Source of the DNA: Corticium candelabrum | Lineage: Eukaryota > Porifera > Homoscleromorpha > Homosclerophorida > Plakinidae | Length of the DNA stretch: 64,000 nucleotides | Direction: 5' to 3' | Assembly: GCF_963422355.1 (NCBI RefSeq) | Contig: NC_085094.1 | Location: 7,743,770 to 7,807,769 of the forward strand | Part shown: positions 42,787-54,147 of the stretch, one piece after another | Numbering within the stretch: the first letter of the stretch is position 1 | Layout of the letters: each line of letters opens with the position of its first letter | Made by a program: the position numbers and the translations under genes | The notes under the pieces: model-generated | Database searches by the model: none | The model's input: the letters and a program-made list of their open reading frames with translations, nothing else | Told to the model about the DNA's origin: nothing

Positions 42787-43670
42787 GACATCTTCATGTG
42801 TCTCAAGTTGTTTCAAGATCCGCTCAGTCGCATCATATGTATGTTGAACGTCTGCAGATTCGTTTGAAGCATTCGGTATCTTCTGAAATGAAGCGTATAG
42901 ACTCTCAACAATAACATCCTTTCTTCCGTATTTGTCTCGAAGTGTGCGAAGTGCTATGTCATAGTTCTCTTCCATGACAGCTATTCCTGAAATAACAGCT
43001 GCTGCTTGCCCTCTAAAGATTCCTTTCAAAAAAAAGTAAACCCAGTGACAGATGGAAGCTCTTGCGTGTTAACCGATGACTGAAACATGTCCCAGAATTC
43101 CTGCCTATGTAGAACATCTCCATCAAATGTCGGTAGTTGGAGTTTCGGTAAAGTAACAGATTTTGGCCTCTCACGTCTATGGTCGTGGGCCATTGCTTCA
43201 ATAGCTTCTCTGATCGCTTGAATTGCTTCAGCTTGCACAACATTTAGATCTTTCTCACCTAGTCTAGGTGCCGGCTCCAGCTCCACCTCTGCTATATATT
43301 GTTTCTTCAAGCTATCGAGTCGAGAAAGTTGGGTTTCAATCTTGGCTTCCATATCATGACAATCAAGTAAAACAGCAATGAAGCCAGTTTCGCCTTCAAC
43401 CACAGAAGCGTATATCTGTTCTTCTGCAGTTCGGTCATCGCTCTGCAGATCCTTCAAAATATTAGCCCAATCATTATTACATCTCTACAATAATCTGCAT
43501 CCTTTCTGAATTCGACTCGAAAGGTCTACCAATCGTGAAACTCTTACGTCAATATCTTCTATATCCTCTCCGGCTTCAACGTTTCTCTCAAAGATCGTAT
43601 TTACCTCATCGAAATATTGCAGAAGTCTTGCCTTTGTTGGCCCGATCAACTGTCGTAATGGTCCAGACAT
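42787..43670 (-). pseudogene. BEL gag, N-terminal half (DUF1759-like)
   Basis: Likely start MSGPLRQLIGPTKARL at 43670. Then IVEGETGF-type heptads, LPKLQLPTFDGDVLHRQEFW, and, after a frameshift in a poly-A run near 43030, GIAVMEENYDIALRTLRDKY. Interrupted by a stop at 43485 and by the transposon insertion after THEDV (42787). Confidence 0.88.
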
Positions 43671-43703
43671 TTCCTGAAACCCTCTTCGCAGCGCCAATCT
43701 TTT

Positions 43704-44020
43704 TGTCTGCAAATAACGCAAACAAAAGGTGAATCTATTAATTCTCTGAGAGAAACAGAACTGATGACTCGACAGCTAAGTGTCTAAAAGTCTCGAAATT
43801 ACTGCAATATAGATAGGTAGACCTGAATGGAATCTAATGAGTCAACTACTAACTACTAACACCAATTGTCTTAAATAGATGATGTGCACGTGCATGCAAA
43901 TCACATGTACTTGTCAAAACTGTCAATCTGGAGTGTGCACGTGCAAGCTAAATTTAGAACAACAGTTCTTGACTTCTGGCACATTAACAGTTCTTGACTT
44001 GTGGCGCAAAAGTCATGACA
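43704..44020 (-). repeat. BEL 5' LTR (317 bp, uninterrupted)
   Basis: TGTCTGCAAATA to CATGACA on plus. Serves as the empty-site reference for both Gypsy-3 and the 169-bp MITE. The primer-binding-site candidate TGGCGCTGCGAAGAGGG lies just inside on the minus strand (near 43696). Confidence 0.92.
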
Positions 44021-44045
44021 GCTTGTGTGTTTCGTCAAATTGAAA

Positions 44046-45427
44046 ATGGCGGCGCACATTGTACGCGATTTGTCACTGAGGATTAAAATAGACGAAAGCT
44101 TGTCTGTGTCATATGACGAGGTAGAAGAGGCGGTGTTGCAACACGTACGCGTCGATGAAATAAGCTGCATAGCCTGAGTACAACGTCATCACTACCAACT
44201 CACTCTGAAGAATCAAGCAGCCAAAGAGACACTTCTGACGCATGGAGTAAACATCAAGGCAAGGCATTTCGCGTGCGAAAGCGTACAGAAACCAAAAACA
44301 CAGTACACAGCACTGAGCAGTCACATTCAATGATTGTTGATGCCATTTGAAATAGACGATGATCACGTGACCTCCATATTGTGTAGAACGGGCACACTTG
44401 TGTGGACGAGGAGGCTAACTAGCAAGAAACACCCAACCATCGAAACGGGTGTCAGATTGTTTAAATTTAAGGACTGTACGGCTGACGACTTTCCTACTCC
44501 ACAGTGGGTCACTACAATCTGATAGTGGGAGTTTGTGGGGAAATGGTGAGGCACTGCTATCGGTGCAAGAGTGCATCCCATTTAGTCAGAAATTGTCCCA
44601 AACCGGACACGCGTTCACATGACTGACACAATGAGATGGATGCTGACACAAGGATGAAAGAATATGCAAGTACAAATGCCTCGGAACCTATCCTGTGCGC
44701 GAGAGAGCTGATTCGCCGTTGACCAACAACAGCAGATCGTGGGATGAAACACCCGGTACACCAGACCTGCCATACCTAGAACTAGAAGACGCCACTCTAG
44801 ACGGCGACAGACAATGCGGCGCTTAATTAATTCTCTTGGCGCGCCCTACTCTTTTTTTACAGTGGACAACTCGGACCTTCTTTTGGGGTCCGAGGAAGTG
44901 GTAGGGAACGAGTCAACTTCACAAGATGTTGAAGTGGGCAGGCTCCTCGAACAAGCAACAACTCTGGCTGTCAACGCCGCTACTGATAAAACTGCGCAGT
45001 GTGCGCCCGACCCTCACATGGATGACAAAGTTACCAACCCTTCCGCTAGTCTTCAGACCTCAGGAACAGTCGACTGGGCGGAGCCAACCGTATTGGCTGG
45101 CCGAGATCACAGTTACTTCGACACAGGCAAAAAAGACAACCCTGTGTTTGTCCGACCACTTTCCAAAAGAAGTATTGAAAAGGTATTCGTCGTGGGCTTG
45201 GTATGAGACAAAGAGACTCTATAGTGGAAAGAATTCCAGAATTTGTTGAGGCATCTCTTAAGATGAAAATACCACAGACTAAATATCTTAGACGGGCCAT
45301 AGATTCAAGAAATGAACTTGTGAGAGGACTGGCTTTGCTAATAGTTAGACATAGTTATCCTGGACACGGATTGGATATGGTAGATGGTAATGTTTTTACG
45401 TGTAGGTTAAGTGATTTTGTGTGTTAG
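44046..45427 (+). pseudogene. LINE ORF1 (gag-like, degenerate)
   Basis: Starts ATGGCGGCGCACATT (MAAHIVRDLSLRIKIDESL). An RRM-like/gag fold is possible around 44334-44522 (EIDDDHVTSILCRTGTLVW). CCHC knuckle CYRCKSASHLVRNC near 44555-44596. Open pieces at 44814-45206 and 45203-45427 probably encode the C-terminus. Several frame breaks. Confidence 0.7.
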
Positions 45428-45447
45428 TTATGTCATTTGTCTACATA

Positions 45448-45448
<1 letters not shown>

Positions 45449-45538
<90 letters not shown>

Positions 45539-45539
45539 T
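45449..45539. repeat. (GT)n microsatellite
   Basis: About 90 bp of nearly pure GT with two interruptions, between LINE ORF1 and ORF2. Confidence 0.95.
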
Positions 45540-45910
45540 ATGTTGCCCCTATGAGAAAAATACACCAGATTTGGTGTGATAAAAAAAATACATTATTATT
45601 ATTAAACGCAGAAGAAAGACACAGAAATCTTTGAGAAGCCTTTCTCCATCGCCAGGCAGGTCGATACGTAGCAGATCACGATGAAAAGAACTAAATGTAA
45701 TCATCCAAGAGGGAGAACCAATGATGCCTTATCGCCTGCGCGACGGAACAACGGTTCTGAGAAAGCCGCGAGATAAATCCCCATACTTCAGAAGAGTAGT
45801 GATGCTCCTGAGTCGATAGCTACACTTCCCATCAGCCAATAATTGCTCCTTCCTGTCCCACTTATTCCGTCTAGTCCTTTTCCTTCCTTCTCCTTGTTTT
45901 AAGCGTCCTC

Positions 45911-46592
45911 ATGTCGGTCTTAACTATTGCTACCTTAAATGTCAATAGTCTCCGTAACCCATCCAAGCGTTTTGCTCTAAATCGCTTTCTCTGTTCTTTC
46001 TAAGTTGATATTGTTGGTGTTCAAGAGACTCATTGGGCTACAGATGAGGAAGCTCAAGAATGTAGTAAAGGTTTTCCTTCTTATGATGTCTTATGCAATT
46101 TGGGAACATCCTAGCAAAATGGTGTTGCTATTCTTATCTCCAAGCGCACTCACTCAGAATTTTGCTGTACTGGCAGAGATAACGATGGACACCTGATATC
46201 GGCATCGGTCAGCATAGAGGGAAGTGTCTACCACATTACGTGTGTATACAGCCTCTATACGAGTGGCGACAGAGTACAATTTCTTAGGTCGCGGGTAGAA
46301 CCTCTTGTGGGACAGTCCAACCACTGCATCCTGGGAGATTTCAACGCTGTCATGGATCCACGCTTAGATAAATTCAATGCTTCGCGTGATAGACGCGATC
46401 TCGGTGCCCGTAGTTTAAGCTCGTTGATCAAGAGCTTTAACTATCAAGATTTTTATCGCTGTAGGTGTCCAAACGGTAGAGATTTCACGTGGAAACGACA
46501 TAACGACCGGGTTACACAGATGTGTCGTTTGGATTTAATATTGTGCAGCGACTATTGTCTCAACATCAGCGAGGTCCGCAAAGACCCATGAC
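45911..46592 (+). pseudogene. LINE ORF2 endonuclease (APE type)
   Basis: MSVLTIATLNVNSLRNPSKR, IVGVQETHWATDEEA, ITCVYSLYTSGDR, CILGDFNAVMDPRLDKF and RLDLILCSD: the conserved Asn, Glu, Asp/Asn blocks of AP endonucleases. Interrupted by a stop near 46002 and a frameshift near 46115. Confidence 0.88.
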
Positions 46593-47215
46593 AGCTAGTG
46601 TGGTCGGACCACTTAGTGGTACGCGCTTCTATACCTCTGGAAACCAGTACGAACCTAGGTCCTGGCTATTTCCACATAAACGTAGACGTATTAACAGACA
46701 ACAGACAAAGTCGAAGACTTATGGACTGAGTGACGAGCAGAAAAACAACGGTTTTCTTCGATCGACGATTGGTGGGAGGTGGGTAAATGTCACTTACGTG
46801 ATCTTACTCGCGCTCACTGTGAATAATGGGCAAGAAGTAGGCAAACCCGAAGGAAACATCTCCAAGCCACACTTTTCGAGTGTCACAAACGCTTGTCGGC
46901 CGAACGAGAGGATCGTAATAAAGCACACGTGATTGTCTTCGTCAAACTGAAAACGAGTTGCGCGCTCTGGACTGCTTGGATACCGCTTGTGCCAGGGTAC
47001 GTTCTTGTCTACGATGGACCGAACGAGGAGAACAGTATAACGGCAACGACAGACGAACAATACGATGACAGAGCTGCATTACAAAGAAAACACTTACAGC
47101 GAGACGGAGGACATGTTAGAAGCAGCAGCTTCCTTTTGTGAACGTTTGTATTCTGCCTCCGCTATCTGCCAACAATCAGTGATCGACTGATCGCAAGCCT
47201 TGATCAAAGACTGAC

Positions 47216-48100
47216 ACAGGAAGACAGTGCATACTTAGATAGACCTATTACTGTGCAAGAGATACGTATGGCGCTGGCTTCAATAGCGAGCAATAGATCT
47301 CCTGGCGTCGATGGCGTTCCGGCGGAATTCTATCGTTGCTTCTGGAATCTGCTCAAGGCAGATCTTCTTGATGTGTATCATACGGCTATAAGTAACGTAG
47401 ACTCGGTAAGAGTCAGCGGACAGGAGTGATCAGACTGTTACACAAAAAAATGAGCAAGGCGGGGCCTCAACAACTGGCGACCAATATCACTCCTATTGGT
47501 CGACTATAAAATCCTAACCAAAATATTAGCGTCTCGCCTGACGAGCGTATTACACATCAACGTCCACAAAGACCAGACGTGTTTGTATCCGGCAGATCGA
47601 TTAAAGACAGCTGTCGCGTCTTACAAGACACTCGCGTCTTACAGACTACTATAAGGCGACAGACAGAGGAGCCGTACTCGTCAGCCTTGATCAAGAGAAG
47701 GCCTTCGACCGCGTCGACTGGTCCTTTCTCGACAAAGTGATGGCAGCCATGAATATTGCCGAGATCTTTCGTTTATATATTTCGACATTGTATCGAGACG
47801 TGTCGAGTCGTATCATTGTCAACGGCTGGATTTCACGAAAGATCCATCCATCGCGAAGAGTGCGGTAGGGCTTCCCCTTATCACCCATTCTGTATGTGTT
47901 AGTTGCGGAGACGTTGTCTTCTACTATCAGAAGTTCTTCCATCACAGGCTTGCAATTGCCGTAGACCCACAGAGTATTGAAAGTGGCACAATACGCAGAC
48001 GACACTACCGTAGTTACGACTTCTGACCGCAACTTCCGTATTCTTCAACAGTGTTTATCTTTGTATCAAGACGACAGTGGGCACGAATTAATATCTCCAA
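47216..48100 (+). pseudogene. LINE ORF2 reverse transcriptase
   Basis: ITVQEIRMALASIASNRSPG then VDGVPAEFYRCFW, LVSLDQEKAFDRVDWSFL (motif A), GFPLSPILYVLVAE and AQYADDTTVVTT (YADD box). Frames shift repeatedly between motifs. Confidence 0.88.
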
Positions 48101-48199
48101 GTCCCGCGGTCTGTTTGTAGGTCCTTGGAGGGACCGCACAGACCGGCCCATGTCTCTGTCGTGGACAACAGATAGCTTCAAACTTTTAGCTTCAAACTT

Positions 48200-49675
48200 T
48201 TAGGCATACACGTCGGTGCCGCTCGTTCCCTAAACGAAACGAACTGGCAAGGAGCAATTGACAAGATGCGGGTGGTACTTCACTTCTGAAAACCACTTGA
48301 TCTTTCCCTTGCCGGACGTTCCTATGTGGCATGTACGCTCGCGGCGTCCAAATTGTGGTACGTGGCTTAGGTCGTCCCGGCACCCCCGCAAATGGTCGAC
48401 AAGATCAACACTGCCATGTGGAAATTTATCTGGAAAGATCACGCCGAACTTGTAAGCCGACGAGTCTGTTGTTGGACCAGGCGCAACGGAGGGTTGGCCG
48501 GAATCGTAATTCACGACAAAGTCGCTGCTCTACAATTACAGTGAATCTCTAGACTAACAAGTAACGGCGACGACAATTGGAAGTATTTTGCGCGATTTTG
48601 GTTGGATCCAGCAGCCAGTCCTTTTGCCGACCATCGCGGCCTCTTGTCAGGAAATGGAGCTCCCGTTTCCTTGGCCTTACCACCTTTCTATTTGTCCTTG
48701 GTTAAACCCTATTGACGCTTCAACGGTGCCGACAGGACGAGTTCATCTACATTGTTGGAGGCGACTTCACAGTCTCTGTTTGGCAACCCAAACATTACCG
48801 ATCCGAACGGCAAATCGTTCTATTTGCGTTCCATGGCGACCGTGGGACTGTGCACAGTCGGTGATTTAAGAGAGAACAATAGGTGGAAAGAGATCGCACA
48901 ATTGCAACAACGATATCGAGTCGGACCATACTTTCTTTAAGGCTTTGTGCGTAAGCTACACACTGCCATACCAGCCGTCTGGTTTACATTGCCCGACACC
49001 GAAGCCACTCTGTCGGTGTTATCGACTTCCTTTCCACTTAAGACGCCGATTCCTCTTTCCTCCAAAAGAATGTACGTTTAGATGGCAAAATGCCGATATG
49101 TCAGACCACTAGCCGAGAATAAGTGGACGCTCCCTTCTTGGTCGGAGGGCTGGTCGACGGCTTGCTCTACTCTTCAGTATGCAAGACTGGACACCCCATA
49201 TTCCAACGATATTGCTTTCAAACTTCTTCATCGCGTCCTTCTCACTCCCCACCGTCTGAAACTCTTCCGACCTTATCATGACACCGCTTGTGACTCGTGC
49301 GGCGACTTACGGTCCGATCTCGAGCATAGTTTTGCTCGTTGTCTGTCGGCGAGGTCTCTCCAACCTTCTTTACGACGTATTCTTACCTGCTTCCTGTCTA
49401 ATGTTCCGTCTGATGTGACTCTTTTAACTGCTCTGTTTTTGTGTGGTCTATTGCAATCATCACCAGAATTGTTTATTTCTGGACCTTCATCGCATTCTAT
49501 TTGCAACATCGTAATTCTTTAAATTCTAATACCATATTGAGTGTAACAGCTTCGGCCATCAGGCGGCGGATCTTGGAGGAGTGGCACGAAGCCCGCCTTC
49601 ACCGTCCGCCGAGAATTGATTTTTTTCTCGCTAATGGAGACCATCGGATAGGCCGTGCGCATTGTGTTTTGTAAA
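48200..49675 (+). pseudogene. LINE ORF2 C-terminal region with zinc-binding motif
   Basis: Readable pieces: FKLLHRVLLTPHRLKLF then CDSCGDLRSDLEHSFARC (49196-49350), a zf-RVT-like motif, and an end AIRRRILEEWHEARLHRPPR. Stops interrupt the rest. Confidence 0.78.
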
Positions 49676-49738
49676 TGACAAGGCCGGCCTTGACATCCGC
49701 CTGTCTCCCCTGTTGGGTATATCACTATAAAAAAAAAG

Positions 49739-50481
49739 ACAACATATGATTTAGTCAGTCACTCAGTCAGTCATTTAGAACCATGTAGTCAGCCAGTGTG
49801 TATGTCCATATTTTGCGCAAAACGGTCGTGATGGACTTATCATGTACACCTCGCACCTCGGCGTGGGTCGGGCCGGGGCACCATAGATCGCATTCACTTG
49901 GGCAGTTCTTACTTCTCGTGCAACACTAATGATTATCATACGTGAAGCCTGTTTAAATATGACTCAGACAGGAGTCACCAGAAGATATTCTTGCGGTTGA
50001 CGGAATGGCCGGGTTCGGTCCTCGGGTGATTTTGACGTGCTGGTGCACTCAACCCGTATCTCAAAAAAAGAGATAGATAGATAGATAGATGGAATAATAG
50101 GTACATAGCCACGCAGACCGGAAGTGCTTGAGCCCCTTTGAGTACGCTAAACGCTCAGTCACGTGGTTTTTACAGAATCCGTTTCTGATGGATCATAGCT
50201 GAAATAATTGTAACCACAGCCTTGGTAATTCCAGACCACGCACAAAACGTTTCTGTAAGTTTACTCCCTGTCTCCCATAGGATTGAGAGTCCAGATGGTC
50301 GCCTCCTCCTACGAGACAAGACTTTTCTCCTCAATCAGTCTTTCTCCTCGTAGGGGGATAACTGGCTGGACACTACGGCCGATGAGTGTCCAGCCGATGT
50401 TATCCTGTTAGCTATGCTACTTGTCTCATGAATGCATGATTGTCTTGCTGGGCTAATGTTTGCCCAACTTGTTGTGCATAG
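49739..50481 (+). other. Intergenic/intronic spacer before SRCR exon, with (GATA)n and a hairpin
   Basis: Contains TCAGTCAG repeats (49755-49780), an (AGAT)n run (50070-50092) after CTCAAAAAAAGAG, a pol III B-box-like GGGTTCGGTCC near 50013, and the hairpin at 50356-50405. No ORF supported. Confidence 0.6.
50356..50405. repeat. Hairpin, 11-bp plus 7-bp stem
   Basis: GGATAAC and GGCTGGACACT pair with AGTGTCCAGCC and GTTATCC around a 10-nt loop, with only a 1/3-nt internal bulge. Confidence 0.8.
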
Positions 50482-50787
50482 TGACGTTACGTCTTGTCGA
50501 CGGTTCATCCAACAGAAACGGTAGAGTAGAAATCCAGCGAAGCGGCGTGTATGGCACAATATGCGACGACTGGGACATCAACGCAGCAACCGTCGTTTGT
50601 CGTCAACTCGGCTTCGCTGACGCATTCGTCGTTCCCGTCGGAAAGGCATTCTTTGGCCAGGGACGCGGTCCTGTGTGGCTGGACAACGTCGTCTGCACTG
50701 GACATGAAACCAGTATAGAAGATTGCAAGCACAGCGGCTGGAATGTACAAAACTGTGATCACTCAGAAGACGCAGGAGTTTTCTGTT
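50482..50787 (+). CDS. SRCR domain in a single exon
   Basis: 306 nt, phase 1-1, acceptor GTGCATAG, donor GTATAG. It encodes a complete SRCR domain of 102 residues: VTLRLVDGSSNRNGRVEI, GVYGTICDDWD (one residue shorter than the usual DDGWD), [41 protein letters not shown]. All expected cysteines are present. Unlike the upstream units it is not split into two or three exons, so it is not a simple recent duplicate of them. Confidence 0.92.
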
Positions 50788-50854
50788 GTATAGTGACACT
50801 ATTTCTGCCTTCCTAGTTTGCAGTGATTTCTTATTGTTTTCTGTTTGTATGCAG

Positions 50855-50890
50855 TGGAGGTATCGGTAAAGGATATAATAAAACCAGAAA
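50855..50890 (+). CDS. 36-nt linker exon between SRCR and Ig domains
   Basis: Acceptor TTTGTATGCAG, donor GTAAG, phase 1-1, encoding about LEVSVKDIIKPE. Short, but the signals and phase agree with both neighbours. Confidence 0.65.
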
Positions 50891-50964
50891 GTAAGTACAT
50901 TGATTACTCTCTTCACACCGTCTCATATGATGTATGTATGTTAGGTGCAAAGCATGGACCTGGA

Positions 50965-51026
50965 CAATCCATGGATTGGTCTGCACAAAGCATGGATCCA
51001 TGTTTTACGCGACAATCCATGGATTG
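50965..51026. repeat. Two copies of a 14-bp perfect palindrome
   Basis: CAATCCATGGATTG at 50965-50978 and 51013-51026, with CATGGATCCATG (50991-51002) between them. Confidence 0.85.
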
Positions 51027-51076
51027 CACAGACTGCACAGACTAAAAGGTTTAAAGCATGCATTCCGACAAACCTG

Positions 51077-51222
51077 GCCCTAACAGTAACCCTAACTCTA
51101 ACCCTAACCCTAACCTTGACCCTAATTGTAACCCGTACCCTGACGATAACCCTAACCCTAAACCCTAACCCCTAACCCTAAAACCTAACCCCTAACCCTA
51201 TCACTAACCCCTAACCCTAACA
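51077..51222 (-). repeat. Interstitial telomere-like repeat, degenerate (CCCTAA)n
   Basis: About 146 bp of CCCTAA units with variants (CCCCTAA, CCCTAAA, CCTTGACC). This is the metazoan TTAGGG telomere repeat on the minus strand, located inside an intron. Confidence 0.9.
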
Positions 51223-51279
51223 GATTGATGAACTTGTTGAGCTATCAACTGACAAGCAGACGGAAAGACCAATGTATAG

Positions 51280-51322
51280 ACACACAAATGGACAGACAGA
51301 CAGATGAATGGTCTGATGAATG

Positions 51323-51382
<60 letters not shown>

Positions 51383-52070
51383 CAAATAGACACAAACAGA
51401 CAGGCAGAAAAATGAATGCACAGACAGACAAACAGATGGACAAACAAACATACATACAAACAGACAGACAGATGGAGAAACATACGAACAAACAGACAGA
51501 TAAACAGACAGACACAGACAGACACACGCAGAGACAGACAGACAGATGGACAAACAGACAGACAGACAGAAAGACAGACAACAAGACAGACAGATAGATA
51601 CACAAACAGATGGGCAAGCAGACAGACAAATGAATGGACAGACACAGACACAGACAGACAGATGGAAAAACAGAGACAGACAGAAAGAAAGACAAAGAAA
51701 CCGACAGACAGACGAACAGACAGACAGACGAACAGACAGACAACACAACAGACAGACAGACAGACAAAAAAACAGACAGACAGATGGACAAACACACAGA
51801 CAGACAGACAGAAAGACAGACATGTTTCACGTGTGTGTATGTTTGTTCATCTGTCTGTCTGTCTGTCTATCTGTCTGTGTGTCTTGTCTGTGTGTCTCTA
51901 TGTGTCTGTCTGTCCGTCTGTGTGTGTCTATCTGTCTGTCTGTTTGTTCATCTATCTGTCTATCTGTTTGTCTGTCTGTCTTGTCTGTGTGTCTATGTGT
52001 CTGTCTGTCTGTGTGTTTGTCTGTCTCTGTCTATTTGTGTGTTTGTCTGTTTGTTTGTTTCTTGTTTGTC
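51280..52070. repeat. Intron 1 arrays: (GACA)n then (TGTC)n
   Basis: (GACA)n-type 51280-51822, a short conserved spacer, then (TGTC)n-type 51852-52065. The arrays are reverse complements and could form a long hairpin. Long ORFs called here (DRQT or CLSV repeats) are products of a stop-free tetranucleotide. Confidence 0.9.
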
Positions 52071-52076
52071 ACACAG

Positions 52077-52439
52077 CCGGTTACTCCACATCGAACAAAC
52101 ACAATTCTTTTCCAGAGGCTCCACAAATAGCCGTTGCCCCAACTGCCCCCACAACAGTCAATTATGGTGCTGAAATCTTCTTGCAATGTGCTGCTACTGG
52201 CATCCCTACACCACAGATCACGTGGCTGAGAAACTCCCAAGAGCTCAAGTTTGACGATAATCGTCGTTCAATTGACATCGACAACGTGACTGAAAGTCTT
52301 AATGGACGGCCAGTCGATGTGATATCTAACCTCATGATCAGGAATATCACTGATGAGGATGATGGTGTGTACAAGTGCAATGTCAGCAATAGTCAAGGAT
52401 GGACGAGTGCAACAGTGAGGGTAAAGGTTGATGTGGCAG
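52077..52439 (+). CDS. Ig exon 1
   Basis: 363 nt, 121 residues, phase 1-1, acceptor TTTGTCACACAG, donor GTAGG. One immunoglobulin I-set-like domain: [37 protein letters not shown] (first Cys and Trp), NVT sequon, [17 protein letters not shown] (second Cys). An N-terminal linker [12 protein letters not shown] precedes it. The upstream intron is open in the same frame, so an ORF caller fuses it to repeat sequence; the exon is the real coding part. Confidence 0.92.
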
Positions 52440-52950
52440 GTAGGAGTTTCTGATTTGGTGTCTTGATTTGTATTGTGTTTGTCTGGTGTAACAGCAGATA
52501 GACATGTATAGTCATGAAAGGCAGACAGACAGTGTGTTTGGACAGAACTGGACAGAACGAACATACAAACATACAGACAAACAACAAACAAACATGCAAA
52601 CATAAAAACACACGAACAAACAAACAAACATACAAACAAACAAACAATCAAACAAACATACACGCATACAAACAAACAGACAAGCATACATGCAAACAAA
52701 CATACAAAAACGAACGAGTGAATGAACAAACACGAACTAACGAATGATCTAATTGCCTGCCTGCTGTATTGACTACTACTTGACTGACTTCAGAAATACA
52801 TCTAATGGACAGATAAACAGATTGATTAATTGGTTGAGACAAGCAGATGGACAGACCAACATGTAGACACACAAATAAACACGGTCACACACAAATGGAC
52901 CGACAGACAGATGAATGGCCTGATGAATGGACATACATACATACATACAT

Positions 52951-52997
<47 letters not shown>

Positions 52998-53784
52998 CAA
53001 ATAGCCACACAAACAGACAGGCAGACAGATGAATGGACAGACAGACAAACAGATGGACAAACAAACAGACAGATAGACAGACAAACAGACACAGACAGAC
53101 AGACACAGACAGACAGATAGACGAACAGATTGACAGACAACAAAACAGACAGACAGACAGACACAAATAGACACACAAACGGATGGGCAGACAGACAAAC
53201 AAATGAATGGACAGACAGACAGACATATGGACGGACAGACATAGAGACAGACACCTGGACAAACAGACACAAACAGAAAGACAGACAACAAACAGACAGA
53301 GACGAATGGATGAACAGACAAACAGACAGACAGACAGAAAGACAGACAACAAAAAAGACAGACGGACGGACGAACAGACAGACAGACAGACAGACAGAAA
53401 GACAGAAAACAAAACAGACAGAGAGATGGATGAACGGAAAGACAGACAGACAGACAGACAACAAAACAGACAGACAGACAGATGAACGAACAGACAAACA
53501 GACAGACACACGGACAGACAGACAGAAAGAAAGACATATGTTTCATGTGTGTGTATGTTTGGTCATCTGTGTCGGTCGAGATCTGTCTGTCTGTCTCGTC
53601 TGTGTGTCTCTACGTATCTGTCTGTGTGTGTGTGTCTATCTATCTGTCAGTTTGTTCATCTATCTGTCTATCTGTTTGTCTGTCTGTCTTGTCTGTGTGT
53701 CTATGTGTCTGTTTGTCTGTGTGTTTGTCTGTCTCTGTCTATTTGTGTGTTTGTCTGTTTGTTTGTTTCTTGTTTGTCACACAG
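52440..53784. repeat. Intron 2: (AAAC)n, conserved core, (GACA)n, (TGTC)n
   Basis: AAAC/ACAT-rich 52555-52735; conserved TGCCTGCCTGCTGTATTGAC to GATTAATTGGTTGAGA block about 52752-52840; (GACA)n 52890-53536; (TGTC)n 53575-53775. Confidence 0.85.
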
Positions 53785-54147
53785 CCGGTTACTCCACATC
53801 GAACAAACACAATTCTTTTCCAGAGGCTCCACAAATAGCCGTCGCCCCAACTGCCCCCACAACAGTCAATTATGGTGCTGAAATCTCCTTGCAATGTGCT
53901 GCTACTGGCATCCCTACACCACAGATCACGTGGCTGAGAAACTCCCAAGAGCTCAAGTTTGACGATAATCGTCGTTCAATTGCCATCGACAACGTGACTC
54001 AACGTCTTAATGGACGGCCAGTCGATGTGATATCTAACCTCATGATCAGGAATATCACTGATGCGGATGATGGTGTGTACAAGTGCAATGTCAGCAATAG
54101 TCAAGGATGGACGAGTGCAACAGTGAGGGTAAAGGTTGATGTGGCAG
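53785..54147 (+). CDS. Ig exon 2
   Basis: 363 nt, phase 1-1. Same domain as Ig exon 1; variable positions include SIAIDNVTQRLNG and [13 protein letters not shown]. Confidence 0.92.

Larger units (their letters stand above)
25289..44020 (-). mobile_element. BEL/Pao LTR retrotransposon split by four later insertions
   Basis: LTRs 43704-44020 (5' on minus strand) and 25289-25372 plus 29651-30052 (3', interrupted). A perfect 5-bp target duplication GCTTG flanks it (25284-25288 and 44021-44025). Minus-strand order is gag, A17-type protease, RT, RNase H, integrase C-terminus, the BEL/Pao order. Insertions: Gypsy-3 (25373-29650) and a 169-bp MITE (29792-29960) in the 3' LTR, Gypsy-4 (about 30645-34309) in pol, and a DNA transposon (37706-42786) in gag. 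The integrase core is missing next to Gypsy-4. Many stops and frameshifts; inactive. Confidence 0.9.
44026..49738 (+). mobile_element. LINE (non-LTR retrotransposon), degenerate, split at its 5' end by BEL
   Basis: ORF1-like, AP endonuclease, RT and C-terminal zinc-finger regions in order, ending in a short A run (49730-49738). The 5' flank continues on the other side of BEL (25236-25288), as shown by the BEL target duplication. Numerous stops and frameshifts; clade not assigned. Confidence 0.85.

Noticed and set aside
45449..45634. ORF of repeating VCVC
   Set aside because: Pure (GT)n translation.
50200..50265. Extra micro-exon ending at the GTAAG near 50258
   Set aside because: The possible acceptors give lengths that are out of phase with the SRCR exon at 50482.
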